Assembly: GCA_963971225.1 (NCBI GenBank)
Contig: OZ020268.1
Coordinates: 40,865,348 to 40,929,347 of the forward strand
Direction of reading: 5' to 3'
Source of the DNA: Melieria omissa
Taxonomy: Eukaryota > Arthropoda > Insecta > Diptera > Ulidiidae
Length of the DNA: 64,000 nucleotides
Shown here: positions 36,641 to 48,770 of the stretch, piece after piece
Position numbering within the stretch: position 1 is the stretch's first letter
How the letters are laid out: each line of letters opens with the position of its first letter
Made by a program: the position numbers and the translations under genes
Notes under the pieces: model-generated
What the model was told of the DNA's origin: nothing
Databases searched by the model: none
The model's input: only the letters and a program-made list of their open reading frames with translations

Positions 36641-38219
36641 TGAAAAGCTTGAATAATCTTCTGTTTGTTTTTGTTGTTATATACTTGGTACACATACACT
36701 TGTACTTGTTTATGTTTTTCAATCGTTTTTGTATGCATTATCCTGTATGCCCTGTTATATGAATTTTTCACTTCAAAACTACTTGTGCTCCACATAGGAC
36801 GAAATAAATATTTTTTCTTCGTCAAATACAATATTTGTGTGTGTGTTCCGGACTAAGACTATAGTTTTCTTTACTGTTGATCAATCAATTGAGATACAAT
36901 TTTGGTCTTAACATTTCCTTAGCCATTCTTATATACTATACTGATACTGATACTAATATACTATTATGATATACTGATATATGTCCTCTATGCATTCCAG
37001 AGAGTTGTTCGAGGCCTACCATTGTTCCCCCTTTAGCAAGGCGAAGGGAATGAAATAAAATTATCAGTTATGGGTTTTAGAAAATAAAATCGAATAAAGT
37101 TTTACAAGAAACTTACTGCCTAAGAACAGAATAGCTAAAGAGGAGCTAACATGAGATGAATCAACCAGCCATAGAGAAATATTAAGTAATTCCTTCTAAT
37201 TTTGGAAGATTCTCGATCCCTTAGAAGACATTTTAGGAAGAAGAATTGCTTAGTAAAAACTTCAGGAGTCTTAAATGTAAGCAAATCTTTAATCTAAACA
37301 AATGATCCCACTGAAAAACATTCCGTAGAGTTGGCTCTTCAAACCACAGATGGAAACAAATTGGAAGTGATACCAGTGATGATACCCGCGAGTAGAAGAA
37401 TGGTCATCACTGACCATTACTTCAGCAAAAATTGCATTGTCAAAAAAATGTACAGAAATTGTAGAATATCTCCTCTGTAGGTTTCCAGTTATGGAAGGAC
37501 AAAGCTTTCGATTCATGGGACTATAGTTGGTGAGCTGTCTACCGGACCTGAAGGAGACATTTCAAGAAATCGTTTGCAATTCTAGAGAGCCCATAACTGG
37601 ATCATCTAAATAAGGATCAACTTCAAGGAATTACCTTCTTCTAGCAGATTGGACCTTATGATTTAACAAATGTCTTTGAGACGATTACTTAAAGTAGTTT
37701 TCTCAGATTTATTGATTGCTTCCTCCATTGTTATATTTTTAGAGCCCATAAAATATTCGTTACAATCGGACTTCATATGAAAATTTTCAATATAATATAT
37801 ATTATAATTATTAAAATTTGGTTGCCTTAAGCTGTGGCGAAATTTACGTTCGTCGATGGACAAAAACGAAAGATAAAACCAGACCTCCAATGCACAGAAC
37901 AATCAATTGAAATCCTATCATCGTTTGGTACGACGAGATCCTGGAGACATGCGATCGATCTTAATGCTGTGACATGGTTAAAAATAGGAAAAAAGGACCC
38001 AATGAAATACAATTTTCATTATTTTTTTAAATCCCCCACAAAAAACATGGTTAGGGTCGAAGATTATATCAAAATATAGATCTCAAACAACACCTTTCAC
38101 CAATACACTTTACACCAAATTTATACTCGTAAGTAGTTAAAACAGACTATTTTTTTTATAAAAACCTAAATATTCTCGAGAGCATCTGTCATAACGTTTT
38201 AATAAATTGGATATCATAT
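36641..38219. other. Intergenic; fragment of MITE family A at about 37.18-37.28 kb
   Basis: AATTCCTTCTAATTTTGG, AGATTCTCGATCCCTTAGAAG and TTAGGAAGAAGAATTGCTTAG match the left third of family A. Elsewhere nothing coding is recognised. Confidence 0.55.
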
Positions 38220-38654
38220 TGTTACGAAAAGTTTTCCAAGATTCATTTGGATTGTGTTTGAAAATAAAACAAATTTAATTATTCAGCGCAAAACGCAGTC
38301 AGAAACTAACAATCTCTTTATTTACAGATTTATACTTCGCTTGTATCTACACTTGTTACCACTTTGATTGCTCGACCCCTTGCACTGCACACTGCTGCTT
38401 TTATACTAGTTTTCTTATCGCGCCGAAGTTTCTTGCACATTCCAGTTGTACTTTTTATCTCGATTGTTTTAGCAAAGCTCATCACCTTTCGCGAACCATC
38501 CTTTCCATATTATAGCAAGCGAATTATAGCAAGTTGACCGTACTCTGAAGTGTATGCCTAAAAGTATGCTTGGAAAAGCATTCTCATCGTTTCAATATCA
38601 CAGCACAGAGTGACTCATCGTTTCAATATTATAGCCTGTGAAATTTCCTTTACA
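38220..38654 (-). mobile_element. Solo LTR (Ty3/gypsy type)
   Basis: 435 bp bounded by TG...CA ends (TGTTACG at 38220, TTTACA ending 38654) with an ATAT duplication on each side (38216-38219 and 38655-38658). On the minus strand TATAAAAG (38398-38405) is followed about 80 bp later by AATAAA (38317-38322), giving promoter and poly(A) signal in the right order. A 4-bp ATAT target is typical of gypsy/17.6-like LTR elements (family knowledge). No internal retroelement genes are next to it. Confidence 0.87.
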
Positions 38655-39494
38655 ATATTGGTTCCAAACAGTGAGTTCAAAACTTTTTCATAGGCAATTT
38701 CATTCCCAAAAGGTTTGTCGTCTTCTTTTGACACGTTCACCCCAGAACAATTTTTTTTTATATTTTGATATTCGCTAGAACGGAAACAAGGTCTTGGTGT
38801 TGCTTCTGATCACACCCTCGCATTATCTTTTAATGTTTTTTAAGTTGGTTGAAACTTGTTTAAAATGGTTGGATTCATGGGACAAAAGACATCCCCTTTT
38901 CTATGAAATTTTATTTCAGAAATGATTTCATACTTCATTTCTGTTTCACATTGACTTATTTTTTAAGAAGACTTATTAGTTCTCCTCTAATAACTATCTT
39001 AAAGAAATGTCAAATTTGTTGGCTAAATGTGGTCTCGACCCTGACCTCTCATCGCGCAAATGTAACGAAAATCTAGCAAAAGACAAAGAAATTAGTCTTT
39101 ATCCATTATTATATAATTATATAATTTCTTATTTTTTGTTGCAACATTAATTGAACTGTTTTCACTCCTCGAAATGTAGAAAGGTTAAAGAAAAATAAAA
39201 ACCTAATCGAACTTAATCTGACCTATGCCTGTCACATAGTTTACCGACCGTAGCGTACTGCAATAAGAAATAGTTGCTCTCGATCTCGTCGACTGGTTTG
39301 GGATCGCATTCGACGCGCTTTGTCCAGTCGTTTGCCAGATCTCGGACGTGTCAGTTCATTGCAAACTCTTTGCGAATGAAAAAACTTTTGTTAAACCGCG
39401 AAATAACATTAAATAATTTTCAACTACCTGCAGCACTCATAAAATTACCAAGAAGAAATATTTAATTGACAATCCAAATAAACAACGCCCGACA
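38655..39494 (+). promoter_or_regulatory. Upstream region and 5' leader of the EndoU-like gene
   Basis: Noncoding. TCAGTT at 39351-39356 matches the insect initiator consensus, and I see no TATA box about 30 bp upstream. If used, the leader would be about 140 nt before the ATG at 39495. A short open frame over 39274-39465 has no recognisable product. The start site is a guess. Confidence 0.35.
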
Positions 39495-42155
39495 ATGCGT
39501 CTAAAGGCCAGTCAGTCGGTGTTGGCGCTGATTTTTGTGTTGTTTTGTTTGTTTCAATGCGAATCTGCAGGTAAAAAAAAGTCGCCGATTGTTACAAAAC
39601 TACCTGCTTGGTTATGCCGACTCACCGAAGTACAGTGGTGCAAAGGCACAAAAAATATTACTTGAAATGTTAACATGCAAAAGACAAGTCTGCGTAAAAC
39701 TGATTTAAATTAAACGAAATTGCAAAATAACAACAACAAATAAACGTTTTGCAAGCTTATCACTAACTGACCTCTTTCGTTGCTCTTCTCACCCTTCGCA
39801 CTGCTTTCCATTAGCCGGCTACAAGACCGAAGTCGAGATAACGCCCGCCCCGCCCGAAGAGGAGACCACCAAAAAGTCCGGTTTCTTTAGTGGCATCAAG
39901 AGTTTCTTCCGTAGTTCGCCCACCACCACCACCACAGCTCTGCCACCGGTGCTGACGCAGGTGACTTCAGTTCGAACTCCCGTCGCTGCCGGCGGTCCAC
40001 CCCATCCCAATCCGCTGGCCCCACAGAGCAGCGGCGCAGCGTCGACCAGCGGCGCTCACAAGCCGCCACCGCTCGCCATACCTCATGCACCGCTCCAGCC
40101 GCTCGGCCCACGACCCGACACGCCGCCGTCGTCACCGCTAGCCGGCAGCTCACAACAGCCACCACACTGGCCGCAGCCGCAGGTGGGACAATCGCAAAGC
40201 CCCTCGACAGCCGGCGCACGGCCGCAGTTCGGGCTGCAACAGTCGAATGCGCAGAGCCCGCAAATGAGCGCAGTGGCCAATGGCGGAGTGGCGACAAGTA
40301 CTGGTGGCAGTAACAGTGGCGGCTTCGGTGCTGGTGGCAGTAACTCTGGTGCTGGTGGCAGTCACTTTGGTGCTGGTGGCAGTCACTCTGGTGCTGGTGG
40401 CAGTCACTTTGGTGTTGGTGGCAGTAACTTTGGTGCTGGTGGCAGTAACTCTGGTGTTGGTGGCAGTCACTTTGGTGCTGGTGGCAGCAACTTCGGTGCT
40501 GGCAGTGGCGGATTTGGTGCTGCTGGCCGTCCGGGCGCCGCACAGCCCAACATGCCGAGCGGCTTTGCTCCCTACCACCCGCCCAAGGCACAACTCAGCG
40601 GTTTTGATCTTAGCTACGGTGGCGGTGGAGCGGCTGGTGGACACTCGTCAAGCGGACGGCCTGGTTTCGGGCTAGCACCACTAACTAGCACAACAACAAC
40701 AACAACAACCACACCCAAGTCTGTGCAACCGCCAAGCCCCACAAACTTTGATATGCGCGGCACCTTCGGTGGCCCCACGATCGGCTCTGGCAGCACCACG
40801 ACAACAACAACAACACATCGTCCACAAACACCCAAAGAGGAGTTTCCGTCGCTGCCGGCACCGCGTCGTCCCTCAATAGGCGTCAAGGAAGACTTTCCCC
40901 CATTGCCAACACCGCGTTCGCCCAGTCCGACACCAGCATCGCCGCTCAGGCCATCCTCGCCGGGCATTGCCCAGCCCTCCTCTCCCTTCGTCTGGGGTTC
41001 CAGCACACCAGCGACGTCTACAACGTCTTCAACGCCCGCATTGCCTTCCCCTGGTGCAGCTGCTGGTGCTGGCAGTCCCGGCGTTTCTTTTGTGCCGCAT
41101 TCACCGTCCGGCCAGCGCACCACCACCGCTCGTCCGGATGTCGGCGGCAGCAGCGGCAACTCGGTGGCCACCGACGATGAAATTCGCGCACTCACCGAGA
41201 CACTCTACAGCAAAGAGCAAAGCGTGCTCAGTATGCTGACTGTCAATCCGCAAGGCAAGACGCGCTCCATCGACAGCACTGACGCGGCGCCACAACCGTA
41301 AGTTTTAATTTTCCCGATTGACTTTCGAAATAAGATTCCAATGCCCTTCGATTGCCTTCTGCAGACTGCTCGAAGTTGATCCCAAGGCGCTGGAAGTGCC
41401 AACAGTGGCCAAGATGCGACTGCTCTTCAACAACTACGAGGACGACACGCTCACCAACGAGTATGTCACGCCCAATGAGCGCAAGGAGGAGAACGACTTT
41501 GTGGACGCCGTCATGAGCACACAAGTGATGCGCCAGGCAATGCTCTTCCTGCAGAACAAAGGTGATTCAATCTCAACAAAAACACCCCTGCTCACCACTA
41601 ACGTTTAAATGTCCCATGTTCAGGCATTGTGTCGCCCGATCCCAAAACCCATCGTGATCTCGTCAAGGAGCTCTGGTTCACGCAGTACTCACGCGGCAGC
41701 GGCAAAATTGGCAGCTCCGGCTTCGAGCACGTCTTCGTGCACGAGGTAAAGAACGGCACTTTGATCGGTCTGCACAACTGGGTCTATTGGGGCGACGAGG
41801 AGAAAGCCGGCAATCTGGACTACAAGGGCTACCTCAATCAACTCGATATTGGCAATGTGAGCACATAAAACTCAAAGCCCAGAACTTAGAAACTCAAAAG
41901 CTTTTCTTGTCATTTTTGCAGAAAGCCAAAGTGCTGAAGGTGCGCTTCACTCACCGCGGCGTCAATAAACCAGTGAATGGCCTCTTCATTGGCACCACAC
42001 CGGAGCTGGAGTTGGCGCTGTACACGGTATGCTTCCAGCTGCGTCCCGATCGCTCGTGTCACGTCTCGCTGGGCAACAGCCAGTTCGACATTGTCACCTA
42101 CACGTGGCGCTACAGGGGCAAACATCTGATTGGTAGCGCCTTTCCCGAAATTTAA
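39495..42155 (+). CDS. CG2145: Secreted EndoU-family endoribonuclease (CG2145-like)
   Basis: Five exons: 39495-39570, 39815-41297, 41365-41561, 41624-41856 and 41922-42155; all introns are GT-AG and 60-250 bp; 740 residues. The ATG opens a signal peptide (MRLKASQSVLALIFVLFCLF then QCESA) cut near the first junction. Residues about 27-475 are a low-complexity linker: Thr/Pro-rich, then a Gly-rich 7-residue repeat (near 170-235), then two (E/D)FPxLPxPR motifs. Residues about 478-740 form the EndoU (XendoU) domain. By alignment from memory the catalytic triad is His621 (GFEHVF), His636 (GLHNW) and Lys679 (GVNKPVNG), all present; FIGTTPELELALYTVCF and VTYTWRYRGKHLIGSAFPE are family signatures. 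Such enzymes cut RNA at uridines, Mn2+-dependently, leaving 2',3'-cyclic phosphates. The family is certain; the fly orthologue is by recall (CG2145 versus the paralogue CG3303). Confidence 0.93.
40318..40505 (+). repeat. Coding 21-bp minisatellite in the EndoU linker
   Basis: About nine in-frame units of GGTG(C/T)TGGTGGCAGTNAC(T)NT encode G(A/V)GGS(N/H)(F/S). The alternating N/H and F/S variants suggest higher-order duplication. Such arrays vary in copy number between alleles. Confidence 0.93.
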
Positions 42156-42296
42156 ACCCAGCACACTACGATGTTGAGTTGGTCGCAACGACTCACTGAT
42201 TTTATGAATTGCAAGCACTCATTTGTGAAATTATTTAATGAAAGTTTAAGAAACAAACGATATGAAAAAAATTGTAAAAATTAACATGTTGTCAAT

Positions 42297-42302
42297 AATA
42301 AA
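42297..42302 (+). terminator. Poly(A) signal of the EndoU-like gene
   Basis: AATAAA lies 142 bp after the stop, with a T-rich stretch just downstream. It is the first canonical signal after the coding end. Confidence 0.75.
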
Positions 42303-43560
42303 GAAATTATTTTATTTAGTTGCCCTTAGAAAACGCAAAATTTTACAAAGTCAAATTTGTGTAAACAATGAAGAGTGTCAGAGTCAAAGATATTTCGCCT
42401 AACTACTTGCAAGGTTTTCCATATCCAACCAAAGATATTGTAAATGTATTTATATCATCTTTGATCCAACGTAAAAGTGGAAGTAAAACGATGTGTTGAT
42501 TAGGTCCCTAATATGTAAAAGTTCAGACCATTTCGATTCTATTTTCAGTTAAAAATTAAAAAAATTTCAACATTTGTGCTCAACGCTGAAACTTTTAAGC
42601 GAATTCATTTATTAGAAAATTTTGTTCCCATATTCCGCAAAAAAGGTCTTGTCTTGTCTTAGCCATTTGACTTTTAAACAGATCCACTAATATTTCTGAA
42701 GAAGGTCTCCTAATGGTCCTCATTACAAGTGTGTGAGTGGGAGATGCCTTTGTATATGGGATGAAAATCTTTGGGTGCTTTACGAACTGGCACTGGGGAT
42801 TAGTTGGGAAGTTGGAAAAAGAAGAGGAAGAACCGAAGAACATTGGAAACTTTGGGTCATTGTGATTCGCCAGAACTTTGACCTACTTGAAACTCAAACC
42901 ATTTAGAACAGTAAAGTCCACTCTTCTACATTGATGGAGACGCCCGTATACAAATATAATTATTGATCATAATTGATCCAGATCTTTCACGAGGCATATT
43001 AAACGGTTGTGGACAACATTTGAAATACAGGAAAGACTATATGTATAGAAGTGACGATATGTTAGGTGCAAGTGGACGAAGAACTCTTCGACTTTTCGAG
43101 CTCCTTTATTCCAATTCTAGTTTTATGAACAGCCCAAGAAGTGTTTTCATCTGTGTCTCCTGTGTGCGCCACTGGTCAGGACTCTGATAACTGTTTGGCT
43201 TCTAGTTAGAATTGAATTGTATCGTTTAAATAAATTGTCTCAGACTTAATTGCACTGCAATGACTCGAAAGTTTAAAATAGTATTTGAAAATACGTACTT
43301 ACCGCCTAATATACCGATACTACCACAGTTTGGATGCTTCGGCTCAGAGTAAAAAACTTAGGAAAGTGAATCTTCATATTCCTTCTTTTCAGAAATCAGA
43401 GTAGAGAACTTCAGATGAAATCGGTAGCAGAGGGTGGATGGTAGAGCACCTAGTCGGCCTCACGGCGGACCAACATATTTTAACGTTAATTAGTTCTGCT
43501 GGCGTAAATTACTAATTTACGTAAATTAGGCGTGGTTTGTATCGCTGGATTGTGCCAAAA
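42303..43560. other. Intergenic, nothing recognised
   Basis: AT-rich sequence without conserved frames. A short palindromic stretch (GTAAATTACTAATTTACG) lies near 43505. Confidence 0.5.
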
Positions 43561-44600
43561 TAACACACACTGAAATTTTTACTGAAATGCACACAGCTCA
43601 CCACTAGTACAAACTTTATTTATTTACAAATTTATATATGTTTTATTTATATATTCTTATTATTTATATATTTATTTAAAAGTTTCCACCGCCACTTCAC
43701 TGATTCACTAAATACGTTGTTTTCACACCACTTATCGTACACCACACCGCCACTTGTCAAATTCAAACTGACTGCGCTACATTCGGCTGTTTTTTATACT
43801 TGTCTGTCCAGAGCAGTGTGCTTACTTCTACCACATATGTGGTAGATCTACCACAATTATTTTTAAAACCCAGTTTCTACCACATCTACCACGGAGGGCT
43901 TAAAATCTACCACATATTTGTGGAACATAAATGTTTCTATTAACCATCCTATTACTCCAAGTAAATTAGAGCTTTATGTTGTAAAATGTATGTTAGAGCT
44001 GCATTAAACATTATAAGGGAAAATGTGCAAAACAAAAACTTATGTGGTAGCACTCTCATCACTTCGAAAGCAGTGCACTACAAATAGTTGACCGTTTGAC
44101 AATTGTTTTGGCGTCAGGTGCAATTAAAATGGAAAAGATATCTAAAAAAGTTGAAGTTGAAGTTAATTTTTCCTTTATTTTTTAGTAACGTTTAGTATTT
44201 TAGAATATCGCATGGCGATGGCAATGCGCTTGGACTGGACGAAGTTTTACCACGCGAAGTTGTACCTGCTGCTGAAATTTGTAAGTCCGAGCTCCCAAAA
44301 AAGAAAAAAAAAATAGTCAACAATACAAAAAACAATGGGACGAAACCCAACACAGGTTAAATAGCATAGAAGAACGTAAAATACAATTAATGTACAAATA
44401 GAATGAAATACAATGTACAAATGCAATAAAATGCAATGAATGTACATTAAAAAAAAATCTACCACATTTCATTCAAATCTACCACATTTTTTTACTGAGT
44501 CTACCACATAAATGAAAAATTAAGTAAGCACACTGGTCCGGAGCGTAACTCATTCTCAAACATTGCAGCATCGCCTCGAATCGTGTCTGCTATAATTCTC
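43560..44600 (-). mobile_element. Probable LTR fragment, split by a MITE
   Basis: On the minus strand AGTATAAAAAACAGCCG (TATA at 43791-43799) is followed by AATAAA-rich sequence (43610-43680), the U3-R-U5 order of a solo LTR. Sequence before 43814 and after 44535 would join once the inserted MITE is set aside. I could not fix its outer ends or a target duplication. Confidence 0.45.
43814..44535. mobile_element. hAT-like MITE, family D, rich in TCTACCACA motifs
   Basis: CAGTGTGCTTACTT at the left is exactly inverted at the right (AAGTAAGCACACTG). Flanking 8-mers GTCCAGAG and GTCCGGAG agree at seven of eight bases. Both subterminal regions carry repeated CTACCACA in either orientation, including a perfect 18-bp palindrome (43828-43845). 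Such subterminal repeats bind hAT transposases in known elements (family knowledge). 722 bp, no transposase. Confidence 0.93.
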
Positions 44601-44659
44601 GCAAAATTACTGTGCTCCCTAAAAGTATGCAATGTTGTTGCCTTTGACAAATGGCCGTT

Positions 44660-44800
44660 CAGTATTGTCGTGCTGCCTATGCTAGGGGGCCGGCCGTTAC
44701 GCAGAGGGAGGGAAGGACCAAGGACCAGGAAGGAAGGCCGTAGCCCGATAACGGGTTGTTATGGCCAGTTAAGAAAGTAAGTAAGTTTTTGAAATGACAA
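44660..44800 (+). mobile_element. LINE 3' end, copy 2
   Basis: It encodes ...SPITGCYGQLRK-stop, followed by AAGTAAGTAAGTTTTTG, matching the 3' end of the 16.8-kb copy. It is strongly 5'-truncated. Confidence 0.7.
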
Positions 44801-44971
44801 TTAAACCCAAAGAGTTTTTGTAGTTTTGTTTACTAAATATGTTAGTAGGTAACTTCCATTGAAAAGAAACAATAATGTTGACTAAATAGACAAGTAAATA
44901 ATTCATCCAATGCAGGGTTAATTCGCAGATAATTTTTTATTGACGAAGGTAAGACGGAGATCCAATTATTG

Positions 44972-45635
44972 CAGTGTTGCCAGATCACGAGACTTCTTTC
45001 TAGATTTAGGAGATTCTTGGGCTTTTAGAAGGAAGCATTATTTAGAAGAAAGTTTAGAAGATTTTGATGGCGATACATTTGAATCATTAGTGGCACTGAA
45101 GCGTTGACTATTGAAAGCTAAAGTGTCTAATTTAATTTAATTACATTTTATGCTTCAAAATGTATAATTTACATATGCAATGTATAAGGAAGTTTACAAA
45201 AGCGAATTTCAGACCGAGGTAATTTTTTATATGTTTTGTTTGTGTTAAACTGTTGTTAAGCTGAAGCTGAATGAATAAAAACGCTGACAAAAATTTATAA
45301 ATTTTTATATACAGTACTTTTCACTTAAAGCGAACTTCGACGGACCGGGCAAAATGGTTCGTTTTAACCGAAAGTTTGCTTTAAAAGGGGTCCGTAATAA
45401 GCGAAAACATAAAGCGAGTACGTTTTAAATTGGTTCGTTTTAGGCGGAAAATCGTTTTAAACGGGTTTGTTGCGTGCATTGTATTTATTTTTTTATGAGA
45501 AGTTGAATGACGACAAATGATGTAATGACAAAAGTTGTAAACCAAAATTTTAAGGAGAATTTTTAAATTTTTGCTGGGAATTTTAGTTTGTTTAAAGATG
45601 TAGGAGAAAGTAATTTGAGATATATGGCAACACTT
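44972..45635 (+). mobile_element. hAT-like MITE, family A, copy 2 (with a nested insert)
   Basis: It begins CAGTGTTGCCAGAT and ends ATGGCAACACTT. The interior shares TTTTGATGGCGATACATTTG, CATTAGTGGCACTGAAGC and ATGTTTTGTTTGTGTTAA with the 53.2-kb copy. From 45312 (TA, then CAGTACTTTTCACTTAAAGC) to about 45481 foreign sequence, possibly another TA-target element, interrupts it. No matching 8-bp duplication. Confidence 0.8.
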
Positions 45636-46840
45636 GTTTGCTTCAGTACAAATCTTTTGAGACCAGATTGAATAATCTAATGTGCCACAGTTGGTGTATT
45701 TGGGATAATAGTGCATTCTGAGCTTTGAGGGATTTTGCAAGATGATCAGGTGAGTTTCATGAAAAGGGCTTGTCAAAAAGTTTTTAGTTTAATTCATTAA
45801 ATAAATTTTTTTTATTATATTTTCTTTTTTATTTTTTTTAATTTTGTATGGATTTATTCAATATGCAAAATTTTGATAAAAATCATGCAATATCGCAAAT
45901 TCCGTGAGATACGGTAAAAATGTGCATGAGTTGGCATCTCTGACAGCAACGGGCAATCCATGTGTACTGTTCTCAGTTGAGAATAAGAAATGTGTCATTC
46001 ATTTGCATTCGCTTAGTGCAGACACAAACCAGTACTGCAAATATTGCCACAGCTGCCACAAGTGGTTGTGGACAAAACTGCAATAACGGCACTGGGCAAT
46101 AAAATTCTGACCCAAGTTAAAAATGCTAATTGCAAGAAGCTTGCAGTTATTGCAGGTATTTTTTACAAAACCAAAAACAAATTGCGTTTACTTTCATATT
46201 TTTTCAATTTATTCACCTTCGGCTTTGGTTTTAGTTGAATACCAGTCTTGCAACCGATTAATCGGTTTCGGCTTCGATTATAATATCACCTTTGGTTTGA
46301 AATTTGATTTAGATTAGCTAATTCCATTCACTCTGAGAAGAACTTCATAAAAATCTTGGCGGAGATTCTCGAATTGAAATTGATACAAAAATTCAACTTT
46401 TACTGTATTTGAAAGGCTCGACCCTTGAATTGCTTAGTCCAGTTCTTGGCTCGAGTGGACCATCTATCAGCTAATTTTGCTTCAAATCGATTTGTTCTCT
46501 GGCCCATGTCAGAGTTACTGGTGCCTCAAGTGCATCTGTTGAAATTTTAAGAAAAAAGTTTATTCGAAAGAAGATCTTAATACAAATTTTCTCTTCAGAC
46601 TTTTGTCATCGAAGATGGTCATAGATTCTTAAATGGTATTTTTTCTCATCATTTTACAACTAAACAAAAACAATTGACTCTCAACAAATTAATTCACTTA
46701 ACTTTTAAAACCAATAGATGCGCTCAAACTTGCTGCACATTATCCAGAAACTCAACACAGAGATGTCACAAGAATCTCCCACAAACATTCGAATTCATTC
46801 GCCCCGTAAACAAAGAAACACACACGCACATACAGTGGGA
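45636..46840. other. Intergenic, nothing recognised
   Basis: AT-rich, with short frames only and none like a known protein. Confidence 0.45.
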
Positions 46841-47059
46841 ACGCCTGCAGTCAATCCGGTAGATAAATTCGCCGCAGTCAAAGGCAAACGCTATGCATCT
46901 CACTTGCACACATTGTGTAAACAAAAACACCGAACCAGTTTGCCAGGCTGGCGGTGGCGCACGAAGAAAAACGCACTGAAATCTACACGCGACTCGGGCA
47001 ACACCGACGCGGCGACAACGTATGAAAATCGCTGGCAGCGGCACTGAAATGAGTTCCAA

Positions 47060-47618
47060 AACGGTTGCTGTCGCGTACGAACGTCAGAGCGCGCATACAG
47101 ACAGACGACGGCGTGCATGTTTGTCTGTCGGGTGAACGGGGCAAGAGCCGAAGTAACAAACAAGCCACCAATTATAACAAACAAAACATAACAAAAAACA
47201 AGCGGAAATATTTCACAAGTTAAGTGTAGTAAAAATATAATAAAAGTTAATAAAAAACGAAACAATTTCAAGTGATTTTCATGAAATTTTTTACTATCGA
47301 AATTGATTTAATTGCGAGCTGCAACAAATTAGTGGAAACGACGCGCAGCAGAACGCAGTGCGGGCACCAACAAAGTTGCAGTCAAAGTGCTTGAAGTGTG
47401 CATTGAAATATGAAAAAATTGCAGTAAAAACAAAAAATAAAAAAAATTATAAAAATAATTCGTTGTGTATTTAGAAATATTTGCTAAAGTTATTAACGAA
47501 TAGAAGCGAAAAACAAATATTATTGTAGTTAAATGCGACAGATTTTTTAACAACGCCACTGACCGAATGCAAACACTTTGCGGCATTTGCTGTGTGGGAG
47601 TAGAAAACCAGTGAAAAG
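47060..47618 (+). promoter_or_regulatory. Possible noncoding first exon with promoter upstream
   Basis: A GC-richer patch (46.85-47.15 kb) is followed by A-rich sequence dense in GTGAA, AACAAA and CAAGTG words typical of fly 5' leaders. It ends at a good donor (AAG, then GTAAAT at 47619). No coding sequence is inside. The downstream gene could be the one whose leader appears near 63 kb. The start site is not defined. Confidence 0.4.
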
Positions 47619-47656
47619 GTAAATAATACAGACGTGTTTGCTGGAGATAATAAGTA

Positions 47657-48190
47657 GATCCGATTTCGAATGTGCGGCGTGGAATTTTCTGATAAATGTG
47701 GTGTAGAATTTGACCCTTTTTAAAATTCTTAAAATTTATAAAAAATTCAAAATGTAAAATGTAGTTTTTTAAAAGACTAAAACCTTTAGTTAACACAACA
47801 AAATAACCAAACAAAATGAAAACGTAAAATGATCCGGACAGTAGATTCGATTCCGAAGGTATGGTGCGGTATTTACTAATAAATATGGTAGAAAAATTTC
47901 AGTTTTCAGTTTTCAAAATTCTAAAATTTATAAAAAATTAAAAATACAAAATATAGTTTTTTTAAGAGGCTGAGAACTCAAACAGAATCAAATAACCAAA
48001 CCAAATGATAGAGTGGATCCAATGCCGAATGTATGGTAAAGAATTTCCTATTAAACATGGAATAGAATTTGGCCAAATTAAAAGTTCTAAAATTTATATA
48101 AAATTCAAAATGCAAAATATAATCTTTTAAAAGACTCAAATCTTTAGTTAACACAATAAATTAACCAAACAAAATAAAATATTAATATAA
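47657..48190 (+). repeat. Three ~170-190-bp tandem repeats
   Basis: Units start at about 47657, 47844 and 48014 (GAT(C/T)C(G/A)ATT-CCGAA then GTATGG), each followed by AAAATTTATA, AAAATTC/AAAATTA, TTTTTTAAAAGACT and TTAGTTAACACAA. Diverged about 15-20 percent by eye. Confidence 0.88.
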
Positions 48191-48770
48191 ATTGGATACA
48201 ATTAGTTTGATACCGAGCTAAAAGCCCTGGCAGCTATTGCTCCTCTATCTTAGTTATAGAATTTGATATTTTATAATTAACAACAATTAGAAACAATAAT
48301 TAGATACAATTAATATTTAAAGACAAATGGCCACTTTAGTTGTTTCCGCCCTAAAAATATTCCATGACTGTATCTCTAGTGTATCTGAATATTGTCTTTT
48401 AATTGGAAAATTATTTCTATTTTAATAAGTTACATAAAAAACCTAATAATTATTCCATAAGAAATAGTCGAGCTGTGTCAAATTAGACGACCTTGGAAAT
48501 CAATTAAACAGTCAACACTGGAAAAAAAACTCTTTCATTGCATATTTTTCTTAATAAATCGATCGATTCACACGTAGTATGAACTGCAGAGCCAATAAAT
48601 TTACACCTTATTCCATCGATCGATCGATGTTTTCTTTGTTTAAAAGAACAAAGCGTCATGACGGATGCCACTACTGTCACGTTAGCTTCAGCATTATTTT
48701 GAAAGTGGGGACAATCTCAAGTTCTTTCTACAATTAAATAAGCACTCTCAACCCTATGTGACCGCTTAGA
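48191..48770. other. Intergenic, nothing recognised
   Basis: AT-rich; contains repeated ATCGATCGAT words near 48560 and 48617. Confidence 0.5.

Noticed and set aside
39896..41195. Long minus-strand and alternative + frames over the EndoU linker
   Set aside because: Shadows of the Gly/Pro/Thr-rich repeat; the spliced + frame leads into a complete EndoU domain.
45312..45481. Complete pogo-like MITE nested in family A
   Set aside because: The left end fits but I found no matching inverted right end; left as a nested insertion of unknown type.
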